DNA of 64,000 nt from an uncultured Marinicella sp. (GTDB lineage: Bacteria > Pseudomonadota > Gammaproteobacteria > Xanthomonadales > Marinicellaceae). Location: positions 124,001-188,000 of the forward strand of contig CANNAM010000004.1 of the NCBI GenBank assembly GCA_947502595.1, written 5' to 3'. The translations under genes and the position numbers were made by a program. The notes below the pieces were generated by a model, which did no database searches, was not told the DNA's origin, and worked only from the letters and a program-made list of their open reading frames with translations. Positions 20,154-30,423 of this stretch are shown here, one piece after another; within the stretch, counting starts at the first letter, position 1, and each line of letters starts with the position of its first letter.

Positions 20154-20767
20154 TGGTTTAACCTCACACTGATGATTTGAATGGGCTTTAATGGCACATC
20201 CTTGGCTTCTAATTGTGGGCTGAAAGTTGTTGTGCTTTGGCCCATTTGATCAATCACCTCCATGCCTGAAACCACATAGCCAAATACAGTATAGCCCCAC
20301 GATTTTTTATTCGGGTCTAAATTGTGATTGTCCTTTAGGTTGATGTAAAAACTGCTTTCTGCAGAATGAGGGTCTTCGTACCTGGCCATGGCCAAGGTAC
20401 CACGGTCATTGCTTAAACCATTGCCTGACTCATTGAATAACTTGCCACAGCTTGTTACTGGTGACAGGTCTGATTTAAACGCCCCAGTTTGAACCACATA
20501 GTCGGCAACCACACGATGTACGATGTTGTCATCATAAGCTTGTTGGGTCACCAAGTGCAGAAAGTGATTCACGGTTAAGGGGGCACGGCGACGGTCCAGC
20601 TCTATCACCACCTCACCGAGGTTGGTGTGTAGGGTTAATTCTGGATACATCACATCTGGATAGGCCGGTTCTGTAGGACAGGCCGCTGATAATTGTGCTG
20701 CGAATCCGCTGAAGCTGAGTATAAATATTAGGTTGAATTTCATGGGGTCAATCAGTATACGCTGCAA
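20150..20767 (-). CDS. Periplasmic cyclophilin-type peptidyl-prolyl cis-trans isomerase (possible start at 20743)
   Basis: Signal peptide MKFNLIFILSFSGFAAQLSA; LHTNLGEVVIELDRRRAPLTVNHFLHLV, RGTLAMARYEDPHSAESSFYINLKDN, WGYTVFGYVVSGMEVID. Confidence 0.9.
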   Translation of the reverse strand: MQRILIDPMKFNLIFILSFSGFAAQLSAACPTEPAYPDVMYPELTLHTNLGEVVIELDRRRAPLTVNHFLHLVTQQAYDDNIVHRVVADYVVQTGAFKSDLSPVTSCGKLFNESGNGLSNDRGTLAMARYEDPHSAESSFYINLKDNHNLDPNKKSWGYTVFGYVVSGMEVIDQMGQSTTTFSPQLEAKDVPLKPIQIISVRLNQ

Positions 20768-20854
20768 TTATTTTACCCAAGCTGAGGCCTTATTGATATA
20801 GCTAGCAACAATATTCGGGCAATGGTGCCAATGAAGACACCATTTATCGTACTG

Positions 20855-23638
20855 TTACAGTTTGTTGAGCTTGTCTAATTGTTCCTCTAATTCACTCAAG
20901 ATGGTTTGGTTGGCTTGCAGTTTATCTTGTTCTGCAGCAACCAAATGAGCCGGCGCTTTGTTGACAAACTTGTCATTATTAAGTTTGCCCGTCGCTCGCT
21001 GAATCTCTTGTTTGATTTTGTCAATTTGCTTATTGATGCGTTGGCTTTCTTCGGCTTTATCAATCAATCCAGCCAATGGAATCAAAATCTTCATCTCACC
21101 CAGCAGTGCAGTGGCAGATGCGGGTTCAGTTTGTTCGTCTGTAAGCAGATCAATGGCTGATAATCGAGCCATGGTTTTAACCAACTGTTGGTTGTTCTGC
21201 AAATAGAGCTGATCAGTTGCATTGGCTTGTGCCAGCAGTACATCAAGTTTTTTCGATGGTGGGATGTTCATTTCCCCGCGAATTTGGCGCACCGCTAAAG
21301 TAAGGCCTTTGACCCAAGTGATTTCTGCTTCAGCAGCTGGGTTGAGTAATGTGTCATCACTGTCAGGGAAGCTGCTGATCATGATTGATTCAGGGCTTAA
21401 GTCCAGTTTTTCTTTTACCGCTTGCCAGATTTCTTCGGTTACAAATGGCATGATGGGGTGCAACAAGCGCAGGGCTTGGTCCAAGACATACAATAAAGTG
21501 CCTTGTAGCTGGCTTTTGTGCTCGGTTTTCAATAAAGGCTTGGAAAGCTCCAAGAACCAATCACAGTATTCATTCCAGAAAAAGTCATAAATGGCATGGC
21601 TGGCTAAATCCAAGCGGTAACGATCCATGTGTTTGCGGTATTCGGCGATGCAATTTTGTAGTCTAGATACAATCCATAATTCAACGGTTGAGGCATTGTC
21701 TAGATTGAATTTTGTGGGAATGTAATCTTCGGTGTTCATGAACACGAAACGTGAGGCATTGAAGATTTTATTGCAGAAGTTGCGGTAGCCTTCAACTCGG
21801 CCCATGTCAAAATTGATGTCACGACCGGTACTGGCTAAAGAGGCAAAGGTAAAGCGCATGGCATCACAGCCATAAGCTTTTATGCCTTCTGGGAATTCAG
21901 CTTTGGTGGCCTTTTCAATTTGGGCCACCTTTTTTGGCTGGTCCTGCATCAAGCCTTGGGTTCTCTTGGCCAACAAGTCTGTCAGGCTGATGCCGTCAAT
22001 CAGATCAATGGGGTCGAGTACATTGCCTTTGGATTTGGACATTTTTTGGCCGTTGGAATCACGCACCAATCCATGGATATACACTTCTTTGAACGGGATG
22101 TTATCCATGAACTTAATGCCCATCATGATCATTCTGGCCACCCAGAAGAAGATGATGTCAAAGCCAGTGACCAAAACATTGGTGGGGTAATAGGTTTGTA
22201 ATTCTTTGGAGTTTTCTGGCCAGTCCAAGGTGGCAAAAGGCCAGAGGGCCGATGAAAACCAAGTGTCCAGAACATCATTGTCTTGGCGTAACTTGAGGTC
22301 TGCTGATAAATTGTTTCGAGCACGGGCATCGGCTTCATCAAGGCCCACATATATATTGTCCTGCTCATCGTACCAAGCTGGGATGCGGTGTCCCCACCAC
22401 AGTTGACGAGAAATACACCAATCTTGGATGTCATTCATCCAAGCATAGTAAGTGTTTTTCCAATTGTCTGGGACGAATTTGATGTCGCCATTATCGACCG
22501 CTTCGATGGCCGGTTTGGCCAAGGTTTTGGCATCAACATACCATTGGTTGGTTAACATCGGTTCAATCACGTCACCTGAGCGATCGCCTCGAGGCACCAT
22601 TAGGGTGTGTGGTTTGATTTCAACCAATAAGCCCAGTCGTTCCATCTCAGCCACCACTGCTTTACGGGCTGCATACCTAGATAAGCCCTGGTAGGCTTCC
22701 GGTGCATTTTTATTGATGGTGGCATCAAAATTCAGTACATTCAGTAACGGCAGGTCATGGCGTTGGCCCACTTGGTAATCATTGAAATCGTGGGCTGGGG
22801 TGATTTTTACACAACCGGTGCCTTTCTCAGGATCGGCATGTTCATCACCGACAATAGGAATTAAACGACCACAAATGGGCAACAACACCTGCTGACCAAT
22901 CAGGTGTTTGAATCGATCGTCATCAGGGTTAACTGCTACAGCAGTATCGCCCAATAAAGTTTCAGGACGTGTGGTGGCAATGGTCAGAGATAAATCAGTG
23001 GCTTGGCCATTTTCATCTGCAACAGGGTAATTAAAGTGCCACATAAAGCCACTTTCTTCAACCGACTCAACTTCCAAGTCGCTCAAAGCTGTGTTTAAAG
23101 TAGGGTCCCAGTTCACCAACCTTTGTCCACGGTAAATCAGACCTTCTTCATGCAAATCCACAAACACTTTCATCACTGCGGCTGACAAACCCTCGTCCAT
23201 AGTGAAGCGTTGTCTGGACCAGTCAGGTGAAGCGCCTATGCGCCGCAATTGATTGGTGATGGTGTTGCCTGATTGTTCTTTCCACTGCCAAACTTTATCT
23301 ACAAAAGCTTCACGACCCAGCTCAACCCTTGATGTGCCTTGGGCGTTCAATTGGCGCTCGACCACCATTTGGGTGGCAATACCTGCATGGTCCGTACCTG
23401 GCTGCCACAAGGTGTTCTTGCCTTGCATGCGGTGGTAGCGAATCAGGGTGTCCATAATGGTGTCCTGAAATGCATGGCCCATATGCAAAGTGCCGGTTAC
23501 ATTCGGCGGTGGGATCATGATGCAATAGGTTTCGTCACTGTCGGTGTTACCGGTGGCTCCAGCTTTAAAGTATCCGTGCTGTTCCCAGGTCTTATACCAT
23601 TTGCTTTCAATCTGAGTTGGGTCGTATTTTTCAATCAT
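20855..23638 (-). CDS. valS: Valyl-tRNA synthetase
   Basis: PPPNVTGTLHMGHAFQDTIMD (HIGH motif), LVRDSNGQKMSKSKGNVLDP (KMSKS), WCISRQLWWGHRIPAW, C-terminal coiled coil. Confidence 0.98.
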   Translation of the reverse strand: MIEKYDPTQIESKWYKTWEQHGYFKAGATGNTDSDETYCIMIPPPNVTGTLHMGHAFQDTIMDTLIRYHRMQGKNTLWQPGTDHAGIATQMVVERQLNAQGTSRVELGREAFVDKVWQWKEQSGNTITNQLRRIGASPDWSRQRFTMDEGLSAAVMKVFVDLHEEGLIYRGQRLVNWDPTLNTALSDLEVESVEESGFMWHFNYPVADENGQATDLSLTIATTRPETLLGDTAVAVNPDDDRFKHLIGQQVLLPICGRLIPIVGDEHADPEKGTGCVKITPAHDFNDYQVGQRHDLPLLNVLNFDATINKNAPEAYQGLSRYAARKAVVAEMERLGLLVEIKPHTLMVPRGDRSGDVIEPMLTNQWYVDAKTLAKPAIEAVDNGDIKFVPDNWKNTYYAWMNDIQDWCISRQLWWGHRIPAWYDEQDNIYVGLDEADARARNNLSADLKLRQDNDVLDTWFSSALWPFATLDWPENSKELQTYYPTNVLVTGFDIIFFWVARMIMMGIKFMDNIPFKEVYIHGLVRDSNGQKMSKSKGNVLDPIDLIDGISLTDLLAKRTQGLMQDQPKKVAQIEKATKAEFPEGIKAYGCDAMRFTFASLASTGRDINFDMGRVEGYRNFCNKIFNASRFVFMNTEDYIPTKFNLDNASTVELWIVSRLQNCIAEYRKHMDRYRLDLASHAIYDFFWNEYCDWFLELSKPLLKTEHKSQLQGTLLYVLDQALRLLHPIMPFVTEEIWQAVKEKLDLSPESIMISSFPDSDDTLLNPAAEAEITWVKGLTLAVRQIRGEMNIPPSKKLDVLLAQANATDQLYLQNNQQLVKTMARLSAIDLLTDEQTEPASATALLGEMKILIPLAGLIDKAEESQRINKQIDKIKQEIQRATGKLNNDKFVNKAPAHLVAAEQDKLQANQTILSELEEQLDKLNKL

Positions 23639-23657
23639 GCTTGTCAGTGGCGGTTAG

Positions 23658-25124
23658 TTATTTCTGGCTTTCGTTGATGAGGTATTGAACCAACATGGCT
23701 ACAGGTCGACCAGTAGCACCGTCTTTTTTGTTGTTCCAAGCGGTGCCAGCAATGTCGATGTGGGCCCATTTCTGTCCGTCAGTAAAACGTGACAAGAAAC
23801 AACCGGCGGTGATGGTGCCAGCTGGAAAGCCGCCAATGTTTTGCATGTCTGCAAAAGTGGTGTCGATTTGTTTTTGGTACTCATCCCAAAGTGGTAACTC
23901 CCAAACCCGATCGTGGGACTGTAAGCCAGCGGTTTTTAAATCATCAAATAGTCCATCTGTTTTGGTCATCACTGCCGAAGCTTGGTGTCCCAGAGCAACC
24001 ACACAAGCGCCAGTCAAGGTGGCGAAATCAAGTACCACAGAAGGTTTGAATTCTTGTGAATAAGTTAAGGTGTCACACAAAATCATGCGGCCTTCTGCGT
24101 CGGTGTTTAAAACTTCAATGGTTTTGCCTGAATAGGAAGTGATGACATCACCGGGGCGGTAAGCCTTGCCATCAGGCATGTTTTCAACCGCCGGTACAAA
24201 AGTCATTAAGTTGATTGGTAAGCCCAATTCAACAGCAGCAACAAATCCACCGATCACAGTGGCCGCACCACACATGTCATATTTCATTTCGTCCATGTTA
24301 GGACCTGGTTTCAATGAGATTCCGCCGGTGTCGAAAGTGATGCCTTTACCAACCAAAGCGATTGGCGCTTGGTCTTTGTCTGCGCCGTTGTATTTCAGTA
24401 CCACCATTTTAGGTTTGTTGGCACTGCCTTGACCTACGGCCAATAAAGCGCCCATGCCCATTTTTTTCATTTGTTTGTGGTTCAATACATTGATTTCACA
24501 GTTTCTGTTTTTTTCAGCTATCTTGGTGGCATAGCTGGCAATGTATTTGGGATTACACACATTGGGTGGGTAGTTGCCCAAGTGTCTGGCTGCGCTGACA
24601 CCGGCAGCCATGGCTTTGGCGTGTTTGAAAGCTTCTTTTTGTGTGTCATCGACTGCCAACTCCATTTCTTTCAGGCTGTGTTTATTGTCTTTTTTGTAAG
24701 ACTTGGTGTCTTCGTAGCGGTATTCGGCATGTGCTGAAGCCAAAGTCACTAGTTTAATCGCTTGTTCAGCATCGATGTTTTTACTGTCACACATGGCCAA
24801 ATAGTTGGCCACTGTTTGACTTCTTGATTTAGCGGCTGCTTGAATCACTTGGTGGGTGTTTTCATACAAGGCTGTGGCGGTTAGTTTGTCGGCCTTGCCT
24901 AAACCCAATACTGTAATAACTTGTCCATTAGGGTTGTAAATATTTTGTGTTTGTCCTGCTTGTCCGGTGAAATCTTTGTTGCTGAGTCTGGCAGCAAACT
25001 GGTCTTTGACATCGGAGCCTAGTTGGTCAATCCATTGGTTTTCTGTTTGACCTTTAAAATGGCCAATGATGATTTGATCGGCTTGGCTATCAATAACTGC
25101 TTGTTGGGTAGATTTTATTTTCAT
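23658..25124 (-). CDS. pepA: Leucyl aminopeptidase (M17)
   Basis: VGKGITFDTGGISLKPGPNMDEMKYDMCGAA, NTDAEGRMILCDTLTY, WELPLWDEYQ. Confidence 0.97.
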   Translation of the reverse strand: MKIKSTQQAVIDSQADQIIIGHFKGQTENQWIDQLGSDVKDQFAARLSNKDFTGQAGQTQNIYNPNGQVITVLGLGKADKLTATALYENTHQVIQAAAKSRSQTVANYLAMCDSKNIDAEQAIKLVTLASAHAEYRYEDTKSYKKDNKHSLKEMELAVDDTQKEAFKHAKAMAAGVSAARHLGNYPPNVCNPKYIASYATKIAEKNRNCEINVLNHKQMKKMGMGALLAVGQGSANKPKMVVLKYNGADKDQAPIALVGKGITFDTGGISLKPGPNMDEMKYDMCGAATVIGGFVAAVELGLPINLMTFVPAVENMPDGKAYRPGDVITSYSGKTIEVLNTDAEGRMILCDTLTYSQEFKPSVVLDFATLTGACVVALGHQASAVMTKTDGLFDDLKTAGLQSHDRVWELPLWDEYQKQIDTTFADMQNIGGFPAGTITAGCFLSRFTDGQKWAHIDIAGTAWNNKKDGATGRPVAMLVQYLINESQK

Positions 25125-25344
25125 GTGGGGCTCCTAAGTTGAACAGGGTGGACATTTTAATCAACCTGAGACTTATAAACCAGTGCTAATTACTATTAGC
25201 TGTCAATGAATCAAGGGCAGTAATCAGTTAATCAGCTGTTATTTTTCTGCAGTGATCACCTCTGGTGTATTAAGACAGCGCCTTAATATTCTGAAGGGCG
25301 ATTAATATCTGCTAAAATGTGCGCTTCGTGATTGTTTTGACCTT

Positions 25345-26451
25345 ATGAATATATTAGCCACTTACCTCAGAAAACAAACCATCAAAACATCGATGGTGGT
25401 GCTTTTGCTGTTGTTTTTATTGATGGTAGGCACCTTGTTCACCTCTACTTTGCGGGCCATAGCGCGTGGCATTTTACCGCCAGAACTGTTGTTTATAGAA
25501 TTGAGCTTGCGTTCGGTGGATGTGCTGGCAATACTGATTCCCTTGTCGTTTTATTTGGGGGTGTTGGTTGCCTTGAGCCAAATGTACCGCAACCAAGAAG
25601 CGGTGATGATGCATGCCATGGGTTGGTCAAGTAAAGACATCTTGCGTGCTCTGATGCCTTTGGTGTGGGTGGTGTTTGTCTTGATGTTGTTGATTTCATT
25701 GGTGATTGCGCCTCAAGCCGCAAAGCTTTCTAAAGAGTTAACCACCCAGGCCAATGACAACATTTCTTTGATGGGTTTAACCGAGGGAAAGTTTCAAAAG
25801 TTCTTTTCCAGCGAGGGGGTGATTTTTGTTGAAAAAATAGATGTGGAAAATCAACGGGTAGAAAACGTCTTTGCCAACTTGTACCATCCAAATAGGATTG
25901 ATACCCTGACCGCTGAGTACGGTCATCAGTTTGAAGAAAACGGTCAGAAGTACGTGGCCTTGTTCAACGGATTCCGGAATGAAGGCAAGCCAGGTTCGAA
26001 TGCCTACCAAATGATGCAGTTCGAACGCAACGACATAAAGTTACCTGATTTGGATGATGAAATTGCTGATTTAGACGAAAAGTCCAAACCCACTTGGGAG
26101 CTATTGGATTCAGGTGATTTGACAGAACAAGCCCAGTTGCACTGGCGTTTAAGTCCAGCGTTCTCATTGTTGGCATTATTTGTGTTGGCTGTGTCGCTGG
26201 CCAAGACTTCACACCGCGAAGCTAAATTCATCAATATAGTGGTGGGTATTTTGGCCTACGCATTCATGGTTAACTTATTAACCATCGGACACTCATTGTT
26301 AGAGAAAGGCGATTTGCCCATGCAATTGGGTTTATGGTGGGTGTACCTTATTATACTTGGCTATGCTATTTGGCGGTTGTATAAAGCCGATGGGCCCAAG
26401 GTGGGGTTAAATCATTTGTCGAACAAGGCAAAGGTGGCAAAGTTGTCATGA
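25345..26451 (+). CDS. lptF: LPS export ABC transporter permease LptF
   Basis: YjgP/YjgQ-family topology; divergent from pepA; followed by lptG with a 4-nt overlap. Confidence 0.93.
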   Translation: MNILATYLRKQTIKTSMVVLLLLFLLMVGTLFTSTLRAIARGILPPELLFIELSLRSVDVLAILIPLSFYLGVLVALSQMYRNQEAVMMHAMGWSSKDILRALMPLVWVVFVLMLLISLVIAPQAAKLSKELTTQANDNISLMGLTEGKFQKFFSSEGVIFVEKIDVENQRVENVFANLYHPNRIDTLTAEYGHQFEENGQKYVALFNGFRNEGKPGSNAYQMMQFERNDIKLPDLDDEIADLDEKSKPTWELLDSGDLTEQAQLHWRLSPAFSLLALFVLAVSLAKTSHREAKFINIVVGILAYAFMVNLLTIGHSLLEKGDLPMQLGLWWVYLIILGYAIWRLYKADGPKVGLNHLSNKAKVAKLS

Positions 26452-27524
26452 AAATTTTAGCGCGGTATATTTTCAAAACATTTTCCGTGGGCTTGCTGAT
26501 GGCAGTGGTGCTGTTGTTGGCGATTGATGTGTTGTTCAGTTTAATTAAAGAACTGAATGATGTCACCGCGGTGTACACCCTTGGTGATGTGTTCTTTTAT
26601 GTGTTGTTGACTGTTCCAAGTAAGGTTTATGAATTATTTCCTGTCAGCGTGGTGGTGGCGGTGGTGGTCAGCTTGGGCGCCTTGGCCAGCGGTTCTGAGT
26701 TGGTGGTGATGTTGGCCTCAGGTGTCAGTAAACTTAAGCTTGCCTTCACGGTTTTGATGGCGGTGTCATTGTGGTTGGTGTTGGTGGTGCTGATGGGTGA
26801 GTTTGTGGCGCCTGCTGGGGATCAAATGGCGCAACAGTTCAGGAACGAACAAATTTCTGCGGGCAAAGCCACTTCAGCCTCAAATGCCATCTGGCTCAGA
26901 GACGATGATGTGATATTCAGGACCAATCAGATGAAAAAAAACCCAGGCAGTCAGTCTTATGAATTGATTGATGTGACGGTTTTTGAGTTGCAAGATAAAA
27001 AATTGGTTCAGGTGTCTGAAGCCAAGTCAGCGGTATTTGCTGACCGTCAATGGACATTAAGTGACCTCAAAGTGTCGGTATTCAGCGACCAAGGTGTGAG
27101 CACCAAAGTCGTAGCACATCAACAGTGGGCCTCAAGAATTAAGCCTGAGATATTGAACATCAGCACCACCCGTCCAAAATACTTAAGTATTCGAGACATC
27201 AATAAATTTCAGCAATTCAACTCGTCCAGTGGAACTTTGCAATCATCCTATCAAATCGCCCAATGGTCTAAAATGGCTTTTCCTTTGTTGGTTTTAACCA
27301 CTGCATTGTGTGGCATCATGGTGTTGTTCGGCTCAGTCAGGTCGGGTGGGTTTGGTCAACGGTTGGTGATTGGAATCATGATTGGTATAGTGGTGTATTT
27401 ATTGAATAAGACTTTGCTCAATTTTGGCGAAGTCTATCATGTCAACCCATTTACGGTCACAGTGTTGCCCTCATTGTTGCTGTCTACAATCTTGCTGCTT
27501 AAACTGTCGAGCAAGCAGTCATGA
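26448..27524 (+). CDS. lptG: LPS export ABC transporter permease LptG
   Basis: MKILARYIFKTFSVGLLMAVVLLLAIDVLFSLIKEL, YELFPVSVVVAVVVSLGALASGSELVVMLASG. Confidence 0.93.
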   Translation: MKILARYIFKTFSVGLLMAVVLLLAIDVLFSLIKELNDVTAVYTLGDVFFYVLLTVPSKVYELFPVSVVVAVVVSLGALASGSELVVMLASGVSKLKLAFTVLMAVSLWLVLVVLMGEFVAPAGDQMAQQFRNEQISAGKATSASNAIWLRDDDVIFRTNQMKKNPGSQSYELIDVTVFELQDKKLVQVSEAKSAVFADRQWTLSDLKVSVFSDQGVSTKVVAHQQWASRIKPEILNISTTRPKYLSIRDINKFQQFNSSSGTLQSSYQIAQWSKMAFPLLVLTTALCGIMVLFGSVRSGGFGQRLVIGIMIGIVVYLLNKTLLNFGEVYHVNPFTVTVLPSLLLSTILLLKLSSKQS

Positions 27525-27544
27525 CTCTGTATGGTTTGTGAGTG

Positions 27545-27585
27545 ATGGGTTTGTGCTGCTGCATCAACGCGTGCTGCAAACCCAT
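27545..27585. repeat. Inverted repeat (9-bp arms, 23-nt spacer) between convergent lptG and the RDD gene
   Basis: atgggtttg (27545-27553) and caaacccat (27577-27585). Confidence 0.5.
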
Positions 27586-27631
27586 TGTATGAAGCTATGG
27601 TTCTTTAAAAACAGTTTTCATTTTTTGTCAG

Positions 27632-28042
27632 CTACTGTTTTTTACTTAGGTCCACAACTTGACTGTTTGAAACCATGTCCATCCAAGTCAGTTTATTTAG
27701 GCTGAATTTTCTGTGCCATAACCCCAGTCCAAGCAACATTGTTGATACCAAGCCAACAAAAAAACGCAGGGTTGCATCAAGCCAACTCATGTTCTGATGG
27801 TTTTGTATACCAATTTTCCAAGCCCGCATTCCCAAGGTTTGGCCACCGAGTTTCCATGAATATGTGAAGTACAAGAATACTTCGGTAAACAATATCAGTT
27901 GTAACCACAAAGTCCTTGGTTTAACCTCTTCACCCTGACGGAATAAAACCAAAATAAGTGAAGTTAATAGGAAAAGTGCTAAAATAGGAAAAATGTCGTA
28001 GATAAGTGCGGCAAGGTGTTTCCAAAGTTTGGATTGTTTCAT
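27632..28042 (-). CDS. RDD family membrane protein
   Basis: LAALIYDIFPILALFLLTSLILV, YFTYSWKLGGQTLGMRAWKIGI, three hydrophobic helices. Confidence 0.85.
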   Translation of the reverse strand: MKQSKLWKHLAALIYDIFPILALFLLTSLILVLFRQGEEVKPRTLWLQLILFTEVFLYFTYSWKLGGQTLGMRAWKIGIQNHQNMSWLDATLRFFVGLVSTMLLGLGLWHRKFSLNKLTWMDMVSNSQVVDLSKKQ

Positions 28043-28279
28043 AATTAGTATTTCTTCGCTAAAGCATTGAGGTGCTTGGATTTTAAAGAATTTAGCTCAC
28101 CATTGGTAATAAATAAATTCGTAAAATTGTGTAATTATTACTTTAATTTTTCAAAAAAGGCAGTTATTCTTGTTCACCACTAAGTCGAGTGCGGACTTAT
28201 TCTGGATGATTATTTGTTAAAATTATGATCATCGAGCGGTCCCACATTATCTTAAACACAATTTATTGGAAGGGAAGGT

Positions 28280-29053
28280 ATGTTGATATCTCAAATTTCT
28301 AAAGTTTCAAAATCCAAATATTTGGTAGTTTTGGCTTTAATGGTAACTTCAATAGCAAGTTTTGCTCAGTTACAAACGGCTGTACAAGTGGTGACTAACA
28401 CCAACAATGCAGCAGAAAGTTCACAAAAAAGTATTGATCGCCTCAGTGATCAAACAGAAGAATTATTGGTTCAATACAGAACTGTAATTTCAGAAATTGA
28501 AAGCTTAACAGTTTACAATCAGCAATTAGAAGCTGTGGTGAATGATCAAAACTCTCAAATTCAATCTATGAATCAACAAATGACTGAATTAGAGTCAACT
28601 AACCGCGCCGTTGTGCCTATGGTTATTGAAATGGTTGATATGTTGAGAAAAATTATTGAAGCTGATATTCCCTTCAGAATCAATGACCGTTTAGACAGGG
28701 TTGCAGGTCTTGAAGACATGTTGAATGCATCAAATGTAACCACTTCTGAAAAATACCGTAAGGTAACCGAAGCTTACCAAATCGAATTAGATTATGGTCG
28801 CTCAGTGTCTACATACCAAGCAGAAGCTGATGGTGGTGTACAAGTTAACTTTTTACAAATTGGTCGCACAGCCTTGTTGTACCAAACGCTTGATGAGAAG
28901 AAATCTGGCTGGTATAACACCAACACCAAAAAGTTTGAAGAGTTGCCAGACCGCTATAACGCATCAATCAAAGAAGGAATCAGAATTGCTGCCAAGCAAG
29001 CTGCGCCTAACTTAGTTGGTTTGCCTATTTTGTTTCAAGTTTCAGGAGAGTAA
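28280..29053 (+). CDS. DUF3450 family secreted coiled-coil protein
   Basis: Signal peptide; coiled coil EELLVQYRTVISEIESLTVYNQQLEAVVNDQNSQI; RFRIND-like IPFRINDRLDRV; GRTALLYQTLDEKKSGWYN; adjacent to ExbB/ExbD/TonB genes as is typical. Confidence 0.88.
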   Translation: MLISQISKVSKSKYLVVLALMVTSIASFAQLQTAVQVVTNTNNAAESSQKSIDRLSDQTEELLVQYRTVISEIESLTVYNQQLEAVVNDQNSQIQSMNQQMTELESTNRAVVPMVIEMVDMLRKIIEADIPFRINDRLDRVAGLEDMLNASNVTTSEKYRKVTEAYQIELDYGRSVSTYQAEADGGVQVNFLQIGRTALLYQTLDEKKSGWYNTNTKKFEELPDRYNASIKEGIRIAAKQAAPNLVGLPILFQVSGE

Positions 29054-29056
29054 GAC

Positions 29057-30421
29057 ATGAAAAAATACATCATTACATTATTGGCTCTTGGCTTAATGAC
29101 AACCAACAGCCAGGCACAAGACATGTCCTTGGACCAACTGTTAAAAGTGGTTCAACGCGCTGCAACTGAATCTTCAGCTGCAAATAAAAAACGCGAAGCC
29201 ACATTTAAACAACAACGTGACCAACAAAGTAGGTTGTTGTCGGAAGCACGCGCACAATTGGCGGCATTAGAACGCAGAACAGAAGAGTTAAAGACAGCTT
29301 TTGACGAAAACGAACTCACTTTGGCTGATTTAGAAACTACATTGGCTGAAAGGGCCGGTAACTTAGGTGAGATGGCTGGTACAGTTAAAGTATTGGCAGG
29401 TGACTTAAGAAGTGCAATTGAAGAATCTATGACATCTGCTGAATTAGATTCAAGGATTCCATTCTTAACAACATTGGCATCTCAATCTAAAATGCCAAAC
29501 ATTCAAGAATTGCGTCAGTTGTGGGTTGAAATGCAACGTGAAATCATTGAAGAAGGTAAAATTTCTCGTTTCACTACCAACATCCGTGACGAGCATGGTG
29601 AAATTGAAAACAATGTTACTGTGACTCGTGTTGGTACGTTCAATGCTTTTGATTCAAACGGTAACTTCTTGGTTTGGAAGTCAGCCAATGATGCCAACAA
29701 CAGTTCAGGTAAAGGTGAATTGCAAAGATTGCAAAAACAACCTGCTGGTCAATATGCCAGTCAGGCCAGAGCTTTTGTTAAAGCCAATCCTGGTGAACTG
29801 GCTCAAGTTCCAGTCGACTACACCCGTGGTACCATCTTGCAATTAGTGGTACAAACACCAAGCATACAAGACAAAATCAAACAAGGTGGACCAGTTGGTT
29901 ATGTGATCTTATCTTTAGGTGCATTTGGTTTAATTATTGCGTTGATTAAGTTCTTCATGTTGTTTGCATCAGGCAGCAAAATGAAATCGCAAATTAAGAA
30001 GAAACAGCCTAACCAAAACAATGCTTTGGGTCGCATCATGTCTGTTTATACTGAAAACCCAGATTCAGACATTGAGACCATGGAGCTTAAATTGGATGAA
30101 GCCATTTTACGAGAAACCGGTCCGCTGGAATCAGGCTTGTCATTCATTAAAGTACTGTATGTGATTGCACCGTTGTTGGGTCTGTTGGGTACAGTTGTAG
30201 GTATGATTCAAACCTTCCAAATGATTACTTTGATGGGTACTGGTGACCCTAAATCTATGGCCGGTGGTATTTCTATGGCTTTGGTAACAACAGTATTGGG
30301 CTTGGTTGTGGCCATTCCTTTGACTGTTCTCCATTCAGTATTGCAATCGATGGCAAGAAAACAGACTCAAGTTCTTGAAGAGCAGAGTGCTGGTATTGTT
30401 GCTAAGATGGCGGAGAAATAA
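29057..30421 (+). CDS. MotA/TolQ/ExbB family protein with N-terminal periplasmic coiled coil (TtpC-like)
   Basis: Signal peptide, coiled coil (residues ~40-120), C-terminal ExbB core LYVIAPLLGLLGTVVGMIQTFQMITLMGTGDPKSMAGGISMALVTTVLGLVVAIPL. Confidence 0.9.
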   Translation: MKKYIITLLALGLMTTNSQAQDMSLDQLLKVVQRAATESSAANKKREATFKQQRDQQSRLLSEARAQLAALERRTEELKTAFDENELTLADLETTLAERAGNLGEMAGTVKVLAGDLRSAIEESMTSAELDSRIPFLTTLASQSKMPNIQELRQLWVEMQREIIEEGKISRFTTNIRDEHGEIENNVTVTRVGTFNAFDSNGNFLVWKSANDANNSSGKGELQRLQKQPAGQYASQARAFVKANPGELAQVPVDYTRGTILQLVVQTPSIQDKIKQGGPVGYVILSLGAFGLIIALIKFFMLFASGSKMKSQIKKKQPNQNNALGRIMSVYTENPDSDIETMELKLDEAILRETGPLESGLSFIKVLYVIAPLLGLLGTVVGMIQTFQMITLMGTGDPKSMAGGISMALVTTVLGLVVAIPLTVLHSVLQSMARKQTQVLEEQSAGIVAKMAEK

Positions 30422-30423
30422 AT

